This document shows positions 8,307 to 16,927 of a stretch of 64,000 bases of DNA, in pieces. The stretch comes from Mycoplana azooxidifex (lineage in GTDB: Bacteria > Pseudomonadota > Alphaproteobacteria > Rhizobiales > Rhizobiaceae): NCBI RefSeq assembly GCF_014196765.1, contig NZ_JACIEE010000005.1:485309-549308 (forward strand). Reading direction: 5' to 3'. Each line of letters begins with the position of its first letter. Positions within the stretch are counted from its first letter, which is position 1. A model generated the notes under the pieces. It saw nothing but the letters and a program-made list of their open reading frames with translations, did not search any database and was not told the origin of the DNA. The position numbers were made by a program, and so were the translations under genes.

Positions 8307-9311
8307 TTACGCGGCAAGCGGGCTTTCCCGCACAATGGTACGCACCTCGGCAAGCGAGATCGAGCCAGGCTGCCCTCCCGTCAAGACCAATCTGGCCGCC
8401 GCTTCCTGCACCGCCTGGTTCCACGGCGTCTCGATGCCATGGATACGGCCGAGCTGGACGATCTCGCCATTGAGATAATCGATCTCGTTGGGAACGCCGC
8501 GCGCAAAGCTTTGCCAGGTCGATTGCTGGCCGGACTTGATACCGCTGTCGGGCGCAGCGCCCCAGCCAGCCACGCTGACCTGGCGCTCGGACGGTTGGGC
8601 GATCTCGTAGCCGGCCGCGCTGAGCACGCGCGTCGCCTCCTGCGACAACGTCTCGCCTATCGAGGCGACATCCTCGGCACTGCCCTCGAAGACTTCCAGC
8701 GCGTTCTTGACGTTGTAGACCAGCTTGGCGGCCTTCCAGCGCGTGATGTCGGAGCGGGCCTCGGCGAGATAATTCGCCTTGACCAGATCACCGGCAATGG
8801 CCCTGCCCAGGTCGTCCAGGCCACTCGGATAAATGCCGAGCGTGACGACGCCGACCTGGGGCGAACCGCCGGCGACGACGGTGCCGACCTCGGTGAAGCG
8901 GGCTGGTGTCAGGATGCTCGCGCCATAGACACGGGCAAAGCGCCGGCTTGCCACGGCCTCGGCGGCGAGGCCGTTCTGCAGCGTCACGAGCGGCAGCGCA
9001 AAGCCTGCGGTCTCCAGCTTGTCTGCCACCGGACGGCGCGCCCAGAATGCCGTGGCGTCCTCGACGTCCTGCGCCTTGACGGCGAGAACGAGAACGTCGT
9101 CGGCCTTGAGTTCCGGCGGATCGGCCGTATCGAAGGCGTTGAGCCGGATCTGCTGCGTGCCGGTCGGCCGCTGGTAGGTCAGCCCGTGCTCGCGGATATG
9201 ACGGATCTGCGCGCCGCGTCCAACAAGCGCATAGGCGATGCCGGCGCTTTCGAACTGGGCCGCAAGGCTTGCGCCGACAGCGCCGGCACCGATGATGATA
9301 TAGCGTGTCAT
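8307..9311 (-). CDS. Ketopantoate reductase-family (ApbA/PanE-like) NADPH oxidoreductase
   Basis: A 334-residue enzyme with an N-terminal NAD(P)-binding motif GAGAVGASLAAQF (residues 8-20) and a C-terminal helical domain, the ApbA/PanE architecture. WKAAKLVYNVKNALEV contains the Lys-Asn pair typical of the substrate-binding region. Biosynthetic PanE is usually near 300 residues and encoded elsewhere; this longer copy is embedded in an organosulfur operon 10 bases downstream of a binding-protein gene, so a catabolic 2-oxoacid reductase role is more likely than pantothenate synthesis. Substrate not determined. Confidence 0.83.
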   Translation of the reverse strand: MTRYIIIGAGAVGASLAAQFESAGIAYALVGRGAQIRHIREHGLTYQRPTGTQQIRLNAFDTADPPELKADDVLVLAVKAQDVEDATAFWARRPVADKLETAGFALPLVTLQNGLAAEAVASRRFARVYGASILTPARFTEVGTVVAGGSPQVGVVTLGIYPSGLDDLGRAIAGDLVKANYLAEARSDITRWKAAKLVYNVKNALEVFEGSAEDVASIGETLSQEATRVLSAAGYEIAQPSERQVSVAGWGAAPDSGIKSGQQSTWQSFARGVPNEIDYLNGEIVQLGRIHGIETPWNQAVQEAAARLVLTGGQPGSISLAEVRTIVRESPLAA

Positions 9312-9321
9312 AATGTCGTCC

Positions 9322-10410
9322 TCACTCGCTGGCCAGAGACTGCTTGAGATTGTCCTCGAACTTCGTCGCCTTCAATGCGTCCGTGATCGTGTCGGTATAG
9401 CGATTATCATAGGCCAGCGACGTGTCGACCTGCTTGCCGATCGCGCCGAAATCATAGGTGACCGCGGCAATGCTGCGGGCCTCGTCGATACGCGCCTCGT
9501 CGATCGGCTGGGGCAGCACGCGGGTATAGGACCAGATGAAATCGGCGTTCTGCGGCGTCAGCTTGCGCACCTTGACCAGCGCTTCCTTGGCTTCCTTCGG
9601 ATGCGTGTTGTACCAGTTCTGGTATTCGACATAACGGTGAACCAGATCGCGGATCGCCGCGTCCTTGGCCGGGTCGGCAAGCGAGCCGGAATTGGCGATC
9701 AGGCCACCGGGGCTGCCGGGGCCGACGTCACCGCTCTTGGCGATCACCCGTGCGCCGCCGGCGACGGCCGTGGCATAGGAGTCGATCGCGCCGGACACCA
9801 GGTCCACTTCGCCATGCAGAAGGGCGAGCGCACCGGCCTCGTTGTTCAGCGTCACCGGAACGACGTCCTTCGGCGTCAGGCCGAGGTGCTTCAGGCTCTG
9901 GAGGTAAAGCAGGAAGTTGGTGGCGCCCGGCGAGGAGGCCCAGCGCTTGCCGCGCACCGCATCGGCGGTCAGCTCGGTGATGCCTGAGGCCTTCGACGCC
10001 ACAGTCACGAAGCGTTCGTGGTTCACCGTGTCGGCTGTCGCCGCGACGACGATGGACTTGTAGGGCACGGTCTCCTTGGTCCAGTCGGGATTGGCGGCGG
10101 CCTGGGCCTGGATGGCGGTGAACTGCGCGAAATAGCTGACATCGACCCGGCCGGCGGCAAGTGCTGTCGCATTCTCGACGGCGTTCGGGAAGGTTGCGAA
10201 TTCGATTTTGTAGGGTGCGTCCTTCCAGATGCCGGATGCATCCCATCCCGGCTGCAATTCCGTTCCGTTCTGGCCGACGACCAGCGTCAACTGCTGTGCC
10301 TGGGCGGCCGGGCCTGCAACGACGGCCATCCCCAGGGCGGTCACGCCCAGTGCCAGCACGCTGCCGAAGCGGAAGTCGCCGCTATGCGTTGCCGTCTCGA
10401 GTATCTTCAT
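9322..10410 (-). CDS. ssuA: SsuA-like periplasmic substrate-binding protein
   Basis: A 362-residue binding protein. It has an export signal ending around VAGPAAQAQQL (cleavage after AQAQ or AQA, near residue 39). The mature part starts LTLVVGQNGTELQPGWDASG and contains ALAAGRVDVSYFAQFTA and LHGEVDLVSGAIDSYATAVA, features of the sulfonate/nitrate/taurine binding family. It is followed by the ketopantoate-reductase-like gene and preceded by the ATPase gene 29 bases upstream. Together with the genes at 10440 and 11260 it completes an importer that shares an operon with an SsuD-like monooxygenase, so an alkyl- or aryl-sulfonate ligand is the best guess. Confidence 0.86.
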   Translation of the reverse strand: MKILETATHSGDFRFGSVLALGVTALGMAVVAGPAAQAQQLTLVVGQNGTELQPGWDASGIWKDAPYKIEFATFPNAVENATALAAGRVDVSYFAQFTAIQAQAAANPDWTKETVPYKSIVVAATADTVNHERFVTVASKASGITELTADAVRGKRWASSPGATNFLLYLQSLKHLGLTPKDVVPVTLNNEAGALALLHGEVDLVSGAIDSYATAVAGGARVIAKSGDVGPGSPGGLIANSGSLADPAKDAAIRDLVHRYVEYQNWYNTHPKEAKEALVKVRKLTPQNADFIWSYTRVLPQPIDEARIDEARSIAAVTYDFGAIGKQVDTSLAYDNRYTDTITDALKATKFEDNLKQSLASE

Positions 10411-10439
10411 TTCCGATCTCCTTGATGTTCCGTTGACGA

Positions 10440-11255
10440 TTATTGGATTTGCGCGCCTGTCGAGACGCCGAGCTCGGACAAAAGCCGGTGTTTCAGGTGG
10501 TTGACGTCCTCGGCGGCGTCTTCCTGCGCCTTGCGATTGCGCACCAGCGCTGGAGAGACGTCGATATCGAGGGAGAAACGTCCGTCCTTCAGCACCAGGA
10601 TCCGGTCTGCGAGAAGGATGGCTTCGTCCACGTCATGGGTGACGATCAGGACGGCCGGCTTGTGCTCCGCCCACAGGGCTTCGACCAGCGCATGCATTCG
10701 GATGCGGGTCAGTGCGTCGAGCGCTGCGAATGGCTCGTCGAGGAGAAGCAGCGCCGGCGCCCGTACCAGCGCGCGGGCCAACGCCACGCGTTGTGCCTCG
10801 CCGCCGGAAAGATGTTTCGGCCAGGAATTGGCCTTTGCAGCCAGCCCGACCTCGGCCAACGCCTTCTCCGCCACGGCTCGGGCATTGCGCCCGAAGCGTG
10901 TGCCGAGCAGCACGTTGCGCCACGCCCGCCGAAAAGGCAGGAGCCGGTGCTCCTGGAAGACGACGGAACGGTTCGGCGCAACACGCAGGTCCCCTTCGTT
11001 GGCTTGGTCCAGGCCGGCGAGGATGCGCAGCAACGTCGTTTTGCCGGAGCCGGACGCCCCGAGCAGGGCGACAAACTCACCTTGACGGAGCGTCAGATCG
11101 ACCTTGTCGAGGATGGTCTGGGTTCCGAATTTCTTGGCGACGCCTGTGAAGTGCACGACCGGTTCGCGCCTGTCTGCTGCCAGGAACTCGCTGACGAGCG
11201 CAGGTTCACCATCGTCGTTGGCCACAAGCTGCCGGGGATTGGTTGCCACGTTCAT
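10440..11255 (-). CDS. ssuB: SsuB-like ABC transporter ATPase
   Basis: A 271-residue ATPase. Walker A is GASGSGKTT, the signature is LSGGEAQR, Walker B is LLLLDEP, and the H-loop lies in LIVTHDVDEA. A 35-residue N-terminal extension precedes the nucleotide-binding domain. The gene starts 4 bases after the permease stop, a tight operon join. It belongs to the nitrate/sulfonate/taurine ATPase subfamily and energises the importer encoded at 9322-12069. Confidence 0.9.
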   Translation of the reverse strand: MNVATNPRQLVANDDGEPALVSEFLAADRREPVVHFTGVAKKFGTQTILDKVDLTLRQGEFVALLGASGSGKTTLLRILAGLDQANEGDLRVAPNRSVVFQEHRLLPFRRAWRNVLLGTRFGRNARAVAEKALAEVGLAAKANSWPKHLSGGEAQRVALARALVRAPALLLLDEPFAALDALTRIRMHALVEALWAEHKPAVLIVTHDVDEAILLADRILVLKDGRFSLDIDVSPALVRNRKAQEDAAEDVNHLKHRLLSELGVSTGAQIQ

Positions 11256-11259
11256 GTGC

Positions 11260-12069
11260 TTATCTCCAGGGTAGGGCCGATTTCTCGATGAGGCGCATCA
11301 CCAGGTCGATCACGATGCCAAGGGCCGCGTAGATCAGGACGCAGGCGACGACCATGTCGATGCGCATCGCCCCGCTTGCGACGAAGATGAGGTAGCCGAT
11401 CCCCGCACGGCTGTTGGTCTGCTCGGCGACGATGAGGGCAAGCAGCGAGATGCCCATCGAATACCGCACCCCCACCAGCACGCTCGGAAGGGCGGCGGGT
11501 AGCAGCACCTGGAACGTGATCTGCAACGGCGAGAGGCCGAAGGTGCGCGCCGCCTCGACAAGCCGGCTGTCGACATTGCGCACGCCGGCATAGGTGTTGA
11601 GATAGGCCGGGAACACGCAGGCGAGCGTGATCAGGATGATCTTCGGCTCCTCGCCGATCCCGAACCAGATGATGAACAGCGGCACCAGCGCGATGAACGG
11701 CACAAGTCGGACGATCTGGAAGGTGGAATCGAAGATCTCCTCGGCGAACCGGGACAGGCCGTTGATAAGGCCGAAGGCGATGCCGATGAGAAGGCCGAGG
11801 AAAAGTCCGGCGCCGGCCCGCGCCAGCGAGGCCGGCATGGCCGCCTGCAGATCGCCCGTGTCGAAAAGTTCGACAAACGTCCGCGCGACTTCGGTCGGCG
11901 ATGGCAGCGTCTGCGACTGGATCAGTCCGGTCGCACTGCCGGTCTGCCAGGCGGCAAGCGCTGCGACTGGCAACAGGAACCGCACGACGTTGCGGGGGGC
12001 GTACCAGCGCAGCGGGACAAGCTCCCGCTGCGGCGTGGTTTCGAGCGTCTGCAGGACGACCGTGCTCAT
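11260..12069 (-). CDS. ssuC: SsuC-like ABC transporter permease
   Basis: A 269-residue inner-membrane permease with about six hydrophobic helices (for example FLLPVAALAAWQTGSATGL and GLFLGLLIGIAFGLINGL) and the conserved coupling region RLVEAARTFGLSPLQITFQV. ATG 12069 is chosen because an in-frame ATG at 12096 would overlap the end of the upstream hydrolase gene. It lies between the FAH-family gene and the ATPase gene in the same operon. Confidence 0.88.
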   Translation of the reverse strand: MSTVVLQTLETTPQRELVPLRWYAPRNVVRFLLPVAALAAWQTGSATGLIQSQTLPSPTEVARTFVELFDTGDLQAAMPASLARAGAGLFLGLLIGIAFGLINGLSRFAEEIFDSTFQIVRLVPFIALVPLFIIWFGIGEEPKIILITLACVFPAYLNTYAGVRNVDSRLVEAARTFGLSPLQITFQVLLPAALPSVLVGVRYSMGISLLALIVAEQTNSRAGIGYLIFVASGAMRIDMVVACVLIYAALGIVIDLVMRLIEKSALPWR

Positions 12070-12079
12070 CGTATCAGGC

Positions 12080-12958
12080 TCAGGCGGCCGCGGCACGGGC
12101 GACGGAGACCGCCACCGAATGCTGCTCGCCCAGCCCGCGGACCGTGGCGCGGATCTTGTCGCCGGCCTTCAGCGCAAGCTTTTCGGCTTCGTGCAGGCGA
12201 TGCGGGCTGCCGGTCAGGATCACGTCGCCCGGCAGGAGCCGCAGCTTGCGCGACAGGCGGGCGACCAGCTCCGGCACGGCGAAGATCAGGTCGTTGGTGT
12301 TGCCGCGCTGGACCGGCGTGCCGTTGATGTCGAGCTCGATGTCGAGATTGCCGAGATCGCCGGCCTCGTCGAGCGATACCACCTGCGGGCCGATCGGCGT
12401 GAAGGCGGCAAGCGACTTCGACGGGTTCAGATAGTTGGCCCCGGGGCCGCCATCGAGCTTCGGGATCTTGACGACCGAAGCGGGATCCATCAGGTCCTGG
12501 GCGACGGCCGCGCCCGCCAGATGGCTCAATGCCTCGGATTCCGAGATGTGGAAGGCTTCGCGCTTGATCACCACGGCGAGTTCCGCCTCGGTCAGCACCA
12601 CGTCGCTCGGCAGCGGGATTTCGTCATAGGGGCCGGCGAGCGAGGTGAAGAACTTGGCAAAAACGCCCGGCTCGGTCGGGGTCTTCAGGCCCGAGTGGAG
12701 AACGTGCGAATGGTAGTTCAGGCCGACGCCGATGATCTGGCGCGGTGCCGATACCGGCGAGCCGACGCGGCCACCCTGAGGCAGCGTCTCTTCCGCCGAG
12801 CGGGTGGCCGAGTTGGCCCATTCGACGAAGGCGTCCCACTCTCCATAGATTGCCTGCGGGTCGGCGGCAAAACGTCCGTCGCTGGCGCGGGCGACATCAA
12901 GGATGCCATCGCCAAGAATGAGCTTGAGACGGCCGGAATCGTTGAGAATGCGGGTCAT
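12080..12958 (-). CDS. Fumarylacetoacetate hydrolase (FAH)-family protein
   Basis: A 292-residue member of the FAH superfamily, metal-dependent enzymes that hydrate, hydrolyse or decarboxylate 2-oxo and diketo acids. Visible landmarks are GVGLNYHSHV, LTEAELAVVIKREAFHI with the metal-ligand acidic residues, and GDVILTGSPHRLHEAE near the C terminus, where most family members have GTP or GSP after ILTG. It sits between the acyl-CoA-dehydrogenase-like gene and the importer genes. The reaction is unknown; a role in dismantling the carbon skeleton of the imported compound fits the operon. Confidence 0.83.
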   Translation of the reverse strand: MTRILNDSGRLKLILGDGILDVARASDGRFAADPQAIYGEWDAFVEWANSATRSAEETLPQGGRVGSPVSAPRQIIGVGLNYHSHVLHSGLKTPTEPGVFAKFFTSLAGPYDEIPLPSDVVLTEAELAVVIKREAFHISESEALSHLAGAAVAQDLMDPASVVKIPKLDGGPGANYLNPSKSLAAFTPIGPQVVSLDEAGDLGNLDIELDINGTPVQRGNTNDLIFAVPELVARLSRKLRLLPGDVILTGSPHRLHEAEKLALKAGDKIRATVRGLGEQHSVAVSVARAAAA

Positions 12959-12986
12959 GGATAGGTCTCCTTGTTGAGTGGCGATT

Positions 12987-14183
12987 TTAGATACTGGGGT
13001 TGTGGCGCCGCAGGCTCTCGGTGCCGGCGGTGAGAAGGACGGAATCTTCCTGCGGTGAATGGATGCGCGAGCAGAGCACGTCGCGGAAATGCCGTTCGAG
13101 CGGGTTGTTCCGAGATAGCCCGGGATTGCCGAGCGTCTTGAGCGCCGTTTCGACGGCCGTTATCAGCGAGGCGGAAATCAGCGTCTTGGCCGCAGTGACG
13201 GTGGCAAATGCAGTTTCGTCGTCCGCGTCCATCCGTTCGGCAAAATGGTAGAGCAGGGATTCGGCCTGGATGATGCTGAGTTCGATCCGGCCGGCCGCCG
13301 AGCGGATATGTTCGGTCGTTGCGATCGACCTGCCGAGGTTCGCCGGAACCCTTTGATGCGCAAAGCGGGCAAAGGCCTCCTGCGCCGCCCTCGCAACGCC
13401 GAGATAAAGCGACTGGATGAGCAGCACGGCCGGCGCGACGGAGCGGGCGTCCTGCTTGGTTTCCGCGGTGATAACCTCGGGATTGACGATGTGGTCGTGG
13501 GGTACCAGAACCTGATCATAAACGATGTCGTGGCTCTGGGTTGCTCTCAGGCCCAGATGATCCCAGGTAGGAATGATGCTGATGCCGGCCGAGGAGGCAG
13601 GTACAAGGAATTCCGCGACGCGCGGCTCGGCCTCGTCGGTCACGGCCCAGGGCAGATGATAGCTGAGGCCGGTAGAGCCGGTGCAGAACATTTTCCGTCC
13701 GCACAGAACCCAACCTTCGCGGCTGTAGCGCGCCCTGGTCGCAGGAAGCCCGCCGCGGGCAGGCGCGCCGAGATCCGGCTCCGCCCGCAAGGGATTGATC
13801 AAGGTCGGCCGATCGAGCGATTCCGACAGGATTTTCTCGTAGAGGTGAGGAGCGACCGAGCGCCAGGACCCGCTTGCCTGACCGGCATGAAACTGCAGGT
13901 TCATCAGCACGATCAGCGCCGCCGACGGATCGCCGCGGCCGATCGAGGAAACGAGACGCACCAGATCGGCGATGCCGAAGGGCGTCCCGCCATGTTCCGG
14001 CCGGACGCTTGCTGTCAGAAGGCCCGCCTGATGGAGCAGGTCGATCGCTTCGGACGGAAAGGTACCTTCCGCGTCATGGACGGGCGCATACCCGGCGATC
14101 CTCCGGACGATGTCGTCAAGACGAGCGAGGTCGATCGGGCGCACGCTGGGCGTGGCCCAGGCAGTGGGCTTCAGGTTTGGCAT
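12987..14183 (-). CDS. Acyl-CoA dehydrogenase-family flavoprotein (SfnB/DszC-like)
   Basis: A 398-residue flavoprotein with the acyl-CoA dehydrogenase fold. An N-terminal helical part (SEAIDLLHQAGLLTASVRPE) leads to a central part with GRKMFCTGSTGLSYHLPW and the C-terminal helix bundle. In sulfur-scavenging operons this family often works as an FMNH2-dependent oxygenase or a helper of one (SfnB, DszC), not as a true acyl-CoA dehydrogenase. A catalytic Glu typical of fatty-acid enzymes cannot be assigned by eye. The gene lies 38 bases downstream of the SsuD-like gene. Family sure, reaction inferred. Confidence 0.83.
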   Translation of the reverse strand: MPNLKPTAWATPSVRPIDLARLDDIVRRIAGYAPVHDAEGTFPSEAIDLLHQAGLLTASVRPEHGGTPFGIADLVRLVSSIGRGDPSAALIVLMNLQFHAGQASGSWRSVAPHLYEKILSESLDRPTLINPLRAEPDLGAPARGGLPATRARYSREGWVLCGRKMFCTGSTGLSYHLPWAVTDEAEPRVAEFLVPASSAGISIIPTWDHLGLRATQSHDIVYDQVLVPHDHIVNPEVITAETKQDARSVAPAVLLIQSLYLGVARAAQEAFARFAHQRVPANLGRSIATTEHIRSAAGRIELSIIQAESLLYHFAERMDADDETAFATVTAAKTLISASLITAVETALKTLGNPGLSRNNPLERHFRDVLCSRIHSPQEDSVLLTAGTESLRRHNPSI

Positions 14184-14221
14184 ATGGATCTACTATCTTG
14201 AAGAGTGGTTGAAGCCGGGCG

Positions 14222-15307
14222 CTATTCGGCGGCGACGCCCGGCAGGTCCAGGCCGCGTTTTGCCAGCCCCTCCCTCACCAGCGGCAAAACGTAGCGGCCA
14301 TAGTCGATCGCGTCATAGAGGTTGTCGTAACCGCGGATCGAGATGAGGTCGGCACCGAGATCCACGTAGTCGAGAATGACGCGGGCCACGGTCTCGGGGC
14401 TGCCGACCAACGCGGTCGAGGCGCCTCGTGCATTGGTAGCCGCGACCGGCGCAAACCACAGCGCCTTGTCATGGACCTCAGCCTTCGACGCGAAATCGAG
14501 AAGGCGTTGCGAACCGATGTTCTGCGGCTGCGGCTTGGAACCGCCGCCATTGTGCTTGTTGAGATTGTCCAGGATGCGATGCGCCCTTGCCCATGCCAGT
14601 TCATCGGTCTCGGCGATGATCGGGCGGAAAGTCACCCAGATGCGCGGTTTCTCGGCGCGACCGGCTTTTGCGGCCTCGCCATGCACCCTGTCGATCTGCT
14701 GGCGGGTTTCCGCAAGCGGCTCTCCCCAGAGGCCGAAGATGTCCGCCTGCCCGCCGATCCGGAAAGCATCGGCGGAAGAGCCGCCGACCGAGACGGGGAT
14801 GGCCGCCTGCGCCGGACGAACGGCGCTGCGAAAACCCTTGAACTGGTAGAACCTGCCGTCGAAATCGAAGGGTTCCTTTTCCTTCCAGATGCGCTTGAGA
14901 ATGGCGATGTACTCCTCCAGACGGGCGTAACGCTCCTCCTTGGTCAGGAAATCGCCTTCCTTGGCCTGTTCCTCGTCGCTACCGCCGGCGATGAAATGCA
15001 CGACGACACGGCCGTTCGACAACTGGTCGAGGGTCGCAAGCGCCTTGGCCGCCACCGTCGGATAGATCGTGTTGGGGCGAAGCGCGATGATCAGTTTAAG
15101 GCGGGAGGTGACGGCCGCAATGGTCGCGCCGATGGTGAAATTGTCAAAGGAAGAAGAATCGTAGGGGATCAACGTGTAATTGAAGCCGGCATCTTCCAAT
15201 GCGCGGGCGTAGCGGACGAGATATTTCGGATCGACAGGCGCGCCCGGAATCGGTGCTATGTCGGTGGACTCGTTTGGATACGTAATACTGATAAATTCTA
15301 CGGACAT
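14222..15307 (-). CDS. ssuD: SsuD-like FMNH2-dependent alkanesulfonate monooxygenase (LLM class)
   Basis: A 361-residue luciferase-like flavin monooxygenase. SsuD enzymes release sulfite from alkanesulfonates with FMNH2 and oxygen. Family landmarks include IIALRPNTIYPTVAAKALA, LDQLSNGRVVVHFIAGGSDE and IPVSVGGSSADAFRIGGQAD, which parallel the SsuD segments for the flavin phosphate and active site. Start 15307 (MSVEFISITYPN) fits the family's N-terminal strand; an in-frame ATG at 15361 would add 18 unlikely residues. No flavin reductase (SsuE) is encoded in the window, so one must be supplied from elsewhere. First gene of the long organosulfur operon, 64 bases downstream of the conserved 50-bp element. 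Confidence 0.85.
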   Translation of the reverse strand: MSVEFISITYPNESTDIAPIPGAPVDPKYLVRYARALEDAGFNYTLIPYDSSSFDNFTIGATIAAVTSRLKLIIALRPNTIYPTVAAKALATLDQLSNGRVVVHFIAGGSDEEQAKEGDFLTKEERYARLEEYIAILKRIWKEKEPFDFDGRFYQFKGFRSAVRPAQAAIPVSVGGSSADAFRIGGQADIFGLWGEPLAETRQQIDRVHGEAAKAGRAEKPRIWVTFRPIIAETDELAWARAHRILDNLNKHNGGGSKPQPQNIGSQRLLDFASKAEVHDKALWFAPVAATNARGASTALVGSPETVARVILDYVDLGADLISIRGYDNLYDAIDYGRYVLPLVREGLAKRGLDLPGVAAE

Positions 15308-15370
15308 TTCCGATCCCATCTGTTTCCAGAGTTCGATTGCCCCAACCTTATGCTGGAGCATGGAGAAAGA

Positions 15371-15420
15371 GAATGACCTGTCTTTCTAATTTCTATGATT
15401 TTTATAGATTTAATTTTCAT
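15371..15420 (-). promoter_or_regulatory. 50-bp conserved upstream element (copy B) before the SsuD-like gene
   Basis: Same orientation and same relative place as the copy at 5251-5300, matching at 42 of 50 positions with no gaps. Shared blocks are GACCTGTCTTTCTA and TTTATAGATT; here the CTAT/ATAG arms are 7 bases apart rather than 4. Likely promoter/operator for the operon read leftwards from 15307. Confidence 0.6.
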
Positions 15421-15484
15421 AGCGCCTGCTGCGTGAGGCTACTTGAGGCGAGGAGCCCGCGCGGCCGGGCTTGCGACACCCTCT

Positions 15485-15525
15485 CTTTAAACAGAAGAAC
15501 CCGGCGCGAGGAAGCACGCCGGGTT
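15485..15525 (-). terminator. Intrinsic terminator after metY
   Basis: A perfect 9-bp stem, AACCCGGCG (15498-15506) with CGCCGGGTT (15517-15525), lies about 27 bases beyond the metY stop. Read on the minus strand it is followed by CTTCTGTTTAAAG, a T-rich tail. It separates the metY operon from the SsuD-like operon downstream. Confidence 0.65.
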
Positions 15526-15551
15526 GCCGAAAGTCCTCGCCGGACTTTACC

Positions 15552-16901
15552 TCACGCCAGCCCGATGGCGCGCTCCAGATCGGCAATCAGGTCGTCGGGG
15601 TGTTCGAGACCGATGGAAAGGCGCACGTAGCCGGGCGTGACGCCGGTCGCGAGTTGGTCTTCCAGCGAGAGCTGCGAATGGGTCGTCGTCGAGGGATGGA
15701 TCGCCAGCGACCGGGCGTCGCCGATATTGGCAAGATGGTAGAAGAGCTGAAGGCTGTCGATGAAGCGGCGCCCCGCCTCGCGTCCACCCTTCAGTTCGAA
15801 GCCGGCCAGCGCGCCGAAATGGCCGGGCTTGAAGTATCGTTCCGCCCTCTCGCGTGCGGTCCCTTGCTGGAATTTTGGAAAGATCACCCGTTCGACTTTC
15901 GGGTGATTCTTGAGGTATTCGGCGACCTTTACCGCATTCTCGTTATGCTGGCGCAAGCGCAGCGGCAGCGTCTCGAGGCCCTGGATGAACTGGAACGCGT
16001 TCTGCGGGCTGATCGCCGCGCCAAGATCGCGCAACAGCACGGCGCGGGCGCGTAGGATATAGGGATGGAATGCAATCGCAGCCGCCTTCTCGATCCAGGT
16101 CTTGCCCTGATAGCTCGGGTCCGGCTCGTTGAGGTTCGGCTGGCGCGCCGCATACTCGGCCCAGGGAAACGTGCCGCTGTCGACGATCGCCCCGCCAATG
16201 GACGTGCCGTGGCCGCCGATGTACTTCGTCGTCGAGTAGACGACGACCGCAGCACCGTGCTCCAGCGGGCGAATGATCAGGGGCGCAGCCGTATTGTCGA
16301 CGATCAGCGGAACGCCATGGCGGCGGCCGATGGCGGCGACCTCGGCGATGGGGAAAACTTCCAGCTTCGGGTTCGGCAGCGATTCTGCATAGTAGGCGCG
16401 GGTGCGCTCGTCCGTCGCTTTCTCGAAGGCTTCCGGATCCGATGCGTCGACGAAGCGGGTCTCGATGCCAAAGCTCTTCAGCGTCGCGGCGAAGAGCGCC
16501 CAGGTGCCCCCGTAGAGCCCGGCCGCACTGACGATGTTGTCACCGGCCCGGGCGACATTGAGAATGGCGAAGGCGGAAGCTGCCTGACCGGAGGCGAGCG
16601 CCAGCGCGGCCGCGCCTCCTTCGAGTTCGGCAAGCCGCTGCTCGAAGGCATCCTGCGTCGGGTTGGACACGCGTGTGTAGAGATGGCCGGGGGCCTCGAG
16701 AGCAAAGAGCTTGTCGGCGCCGTCGGTTCCGGGCAACTGGAAGGAACTCGTCTGGTAGATCGGCACGGCCACCGCACCGCTCGAGGGATCGTAGCGGAAG
16801 CTGCCGCCGTGGAGCGCGATCGTCTCGGGATGGCGGCTCTTGAAGGTGGCCGTTCCGGCCGGCACCTGCACGACATCCTCGGGGGACTGATGGATCGTCA
16901 T
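15552..16901 (-). CDS. metY: O-acetylhomoserine sulfhydrylase MetY
   Basis: A 449-residue PLP enzyme of the Cys/Met metabolism family. MetY joins sulfide (or methanethiol) to O-acetyl-homoserine to give homocysteine or methionine. Landmarks are YDPSSGAVAVPIYQTSSF at the start, ALASGQAASAFAILN, and the PLP lysine in VVYSTTKYIGGHGTSIGG. The C-terminal part (RLSIGLEHPDDLIADLERA) is typical. ATG 16901 is chosen over the longer open frame because AGGAGA stands 7 bases upstream and the product then has the family length. Its place at the end of an importer operon suggests that sulfur released from the imported compound is assimilated directly into homocysteine. Confidence 0.92.
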   Translation of the reverse strand: MTIHQSPEDVVQVPAGTATFKSRHPETIALHGGSFRYDPSSGAVAVPIYQTSSFQLPGTDGADKLFALEAPGHLYTRVSNPTQDAFEQRLAELEGGAAALALASGQAASAFAILNVARAGDNIVSAAGLYGGTWALFAATLKSFGIETRFVDASDPEAFEKATDERTRAYYAESLPNPKLEVFPIAEVAAIGRRHGVPLIVDNTAAPLIIRPLEHGAAVVVYSTTKYIGGHGTSIGGAIVDSGTFPWAEYAARQPNLNEPDPSYQGKTWIEKAAAIAFHPYILRARAVLLRDLGAAISPQNAFQFIQGLETLPLRLRQHNENAVKVAEYLKNHPKVERVIFPKFQQGTARERAERYFKPGHFGALAGFELKGGREAGRRFIDSLQLFYHLANIGDARSLAIHPSTTTHSQLSLEDQLATGVTPGYVRLSIGLEHPDDLIADLERAIGLA

Positions 16902-16927
16902 GAAACTTCTCCTTGGATGAGGCGCCT

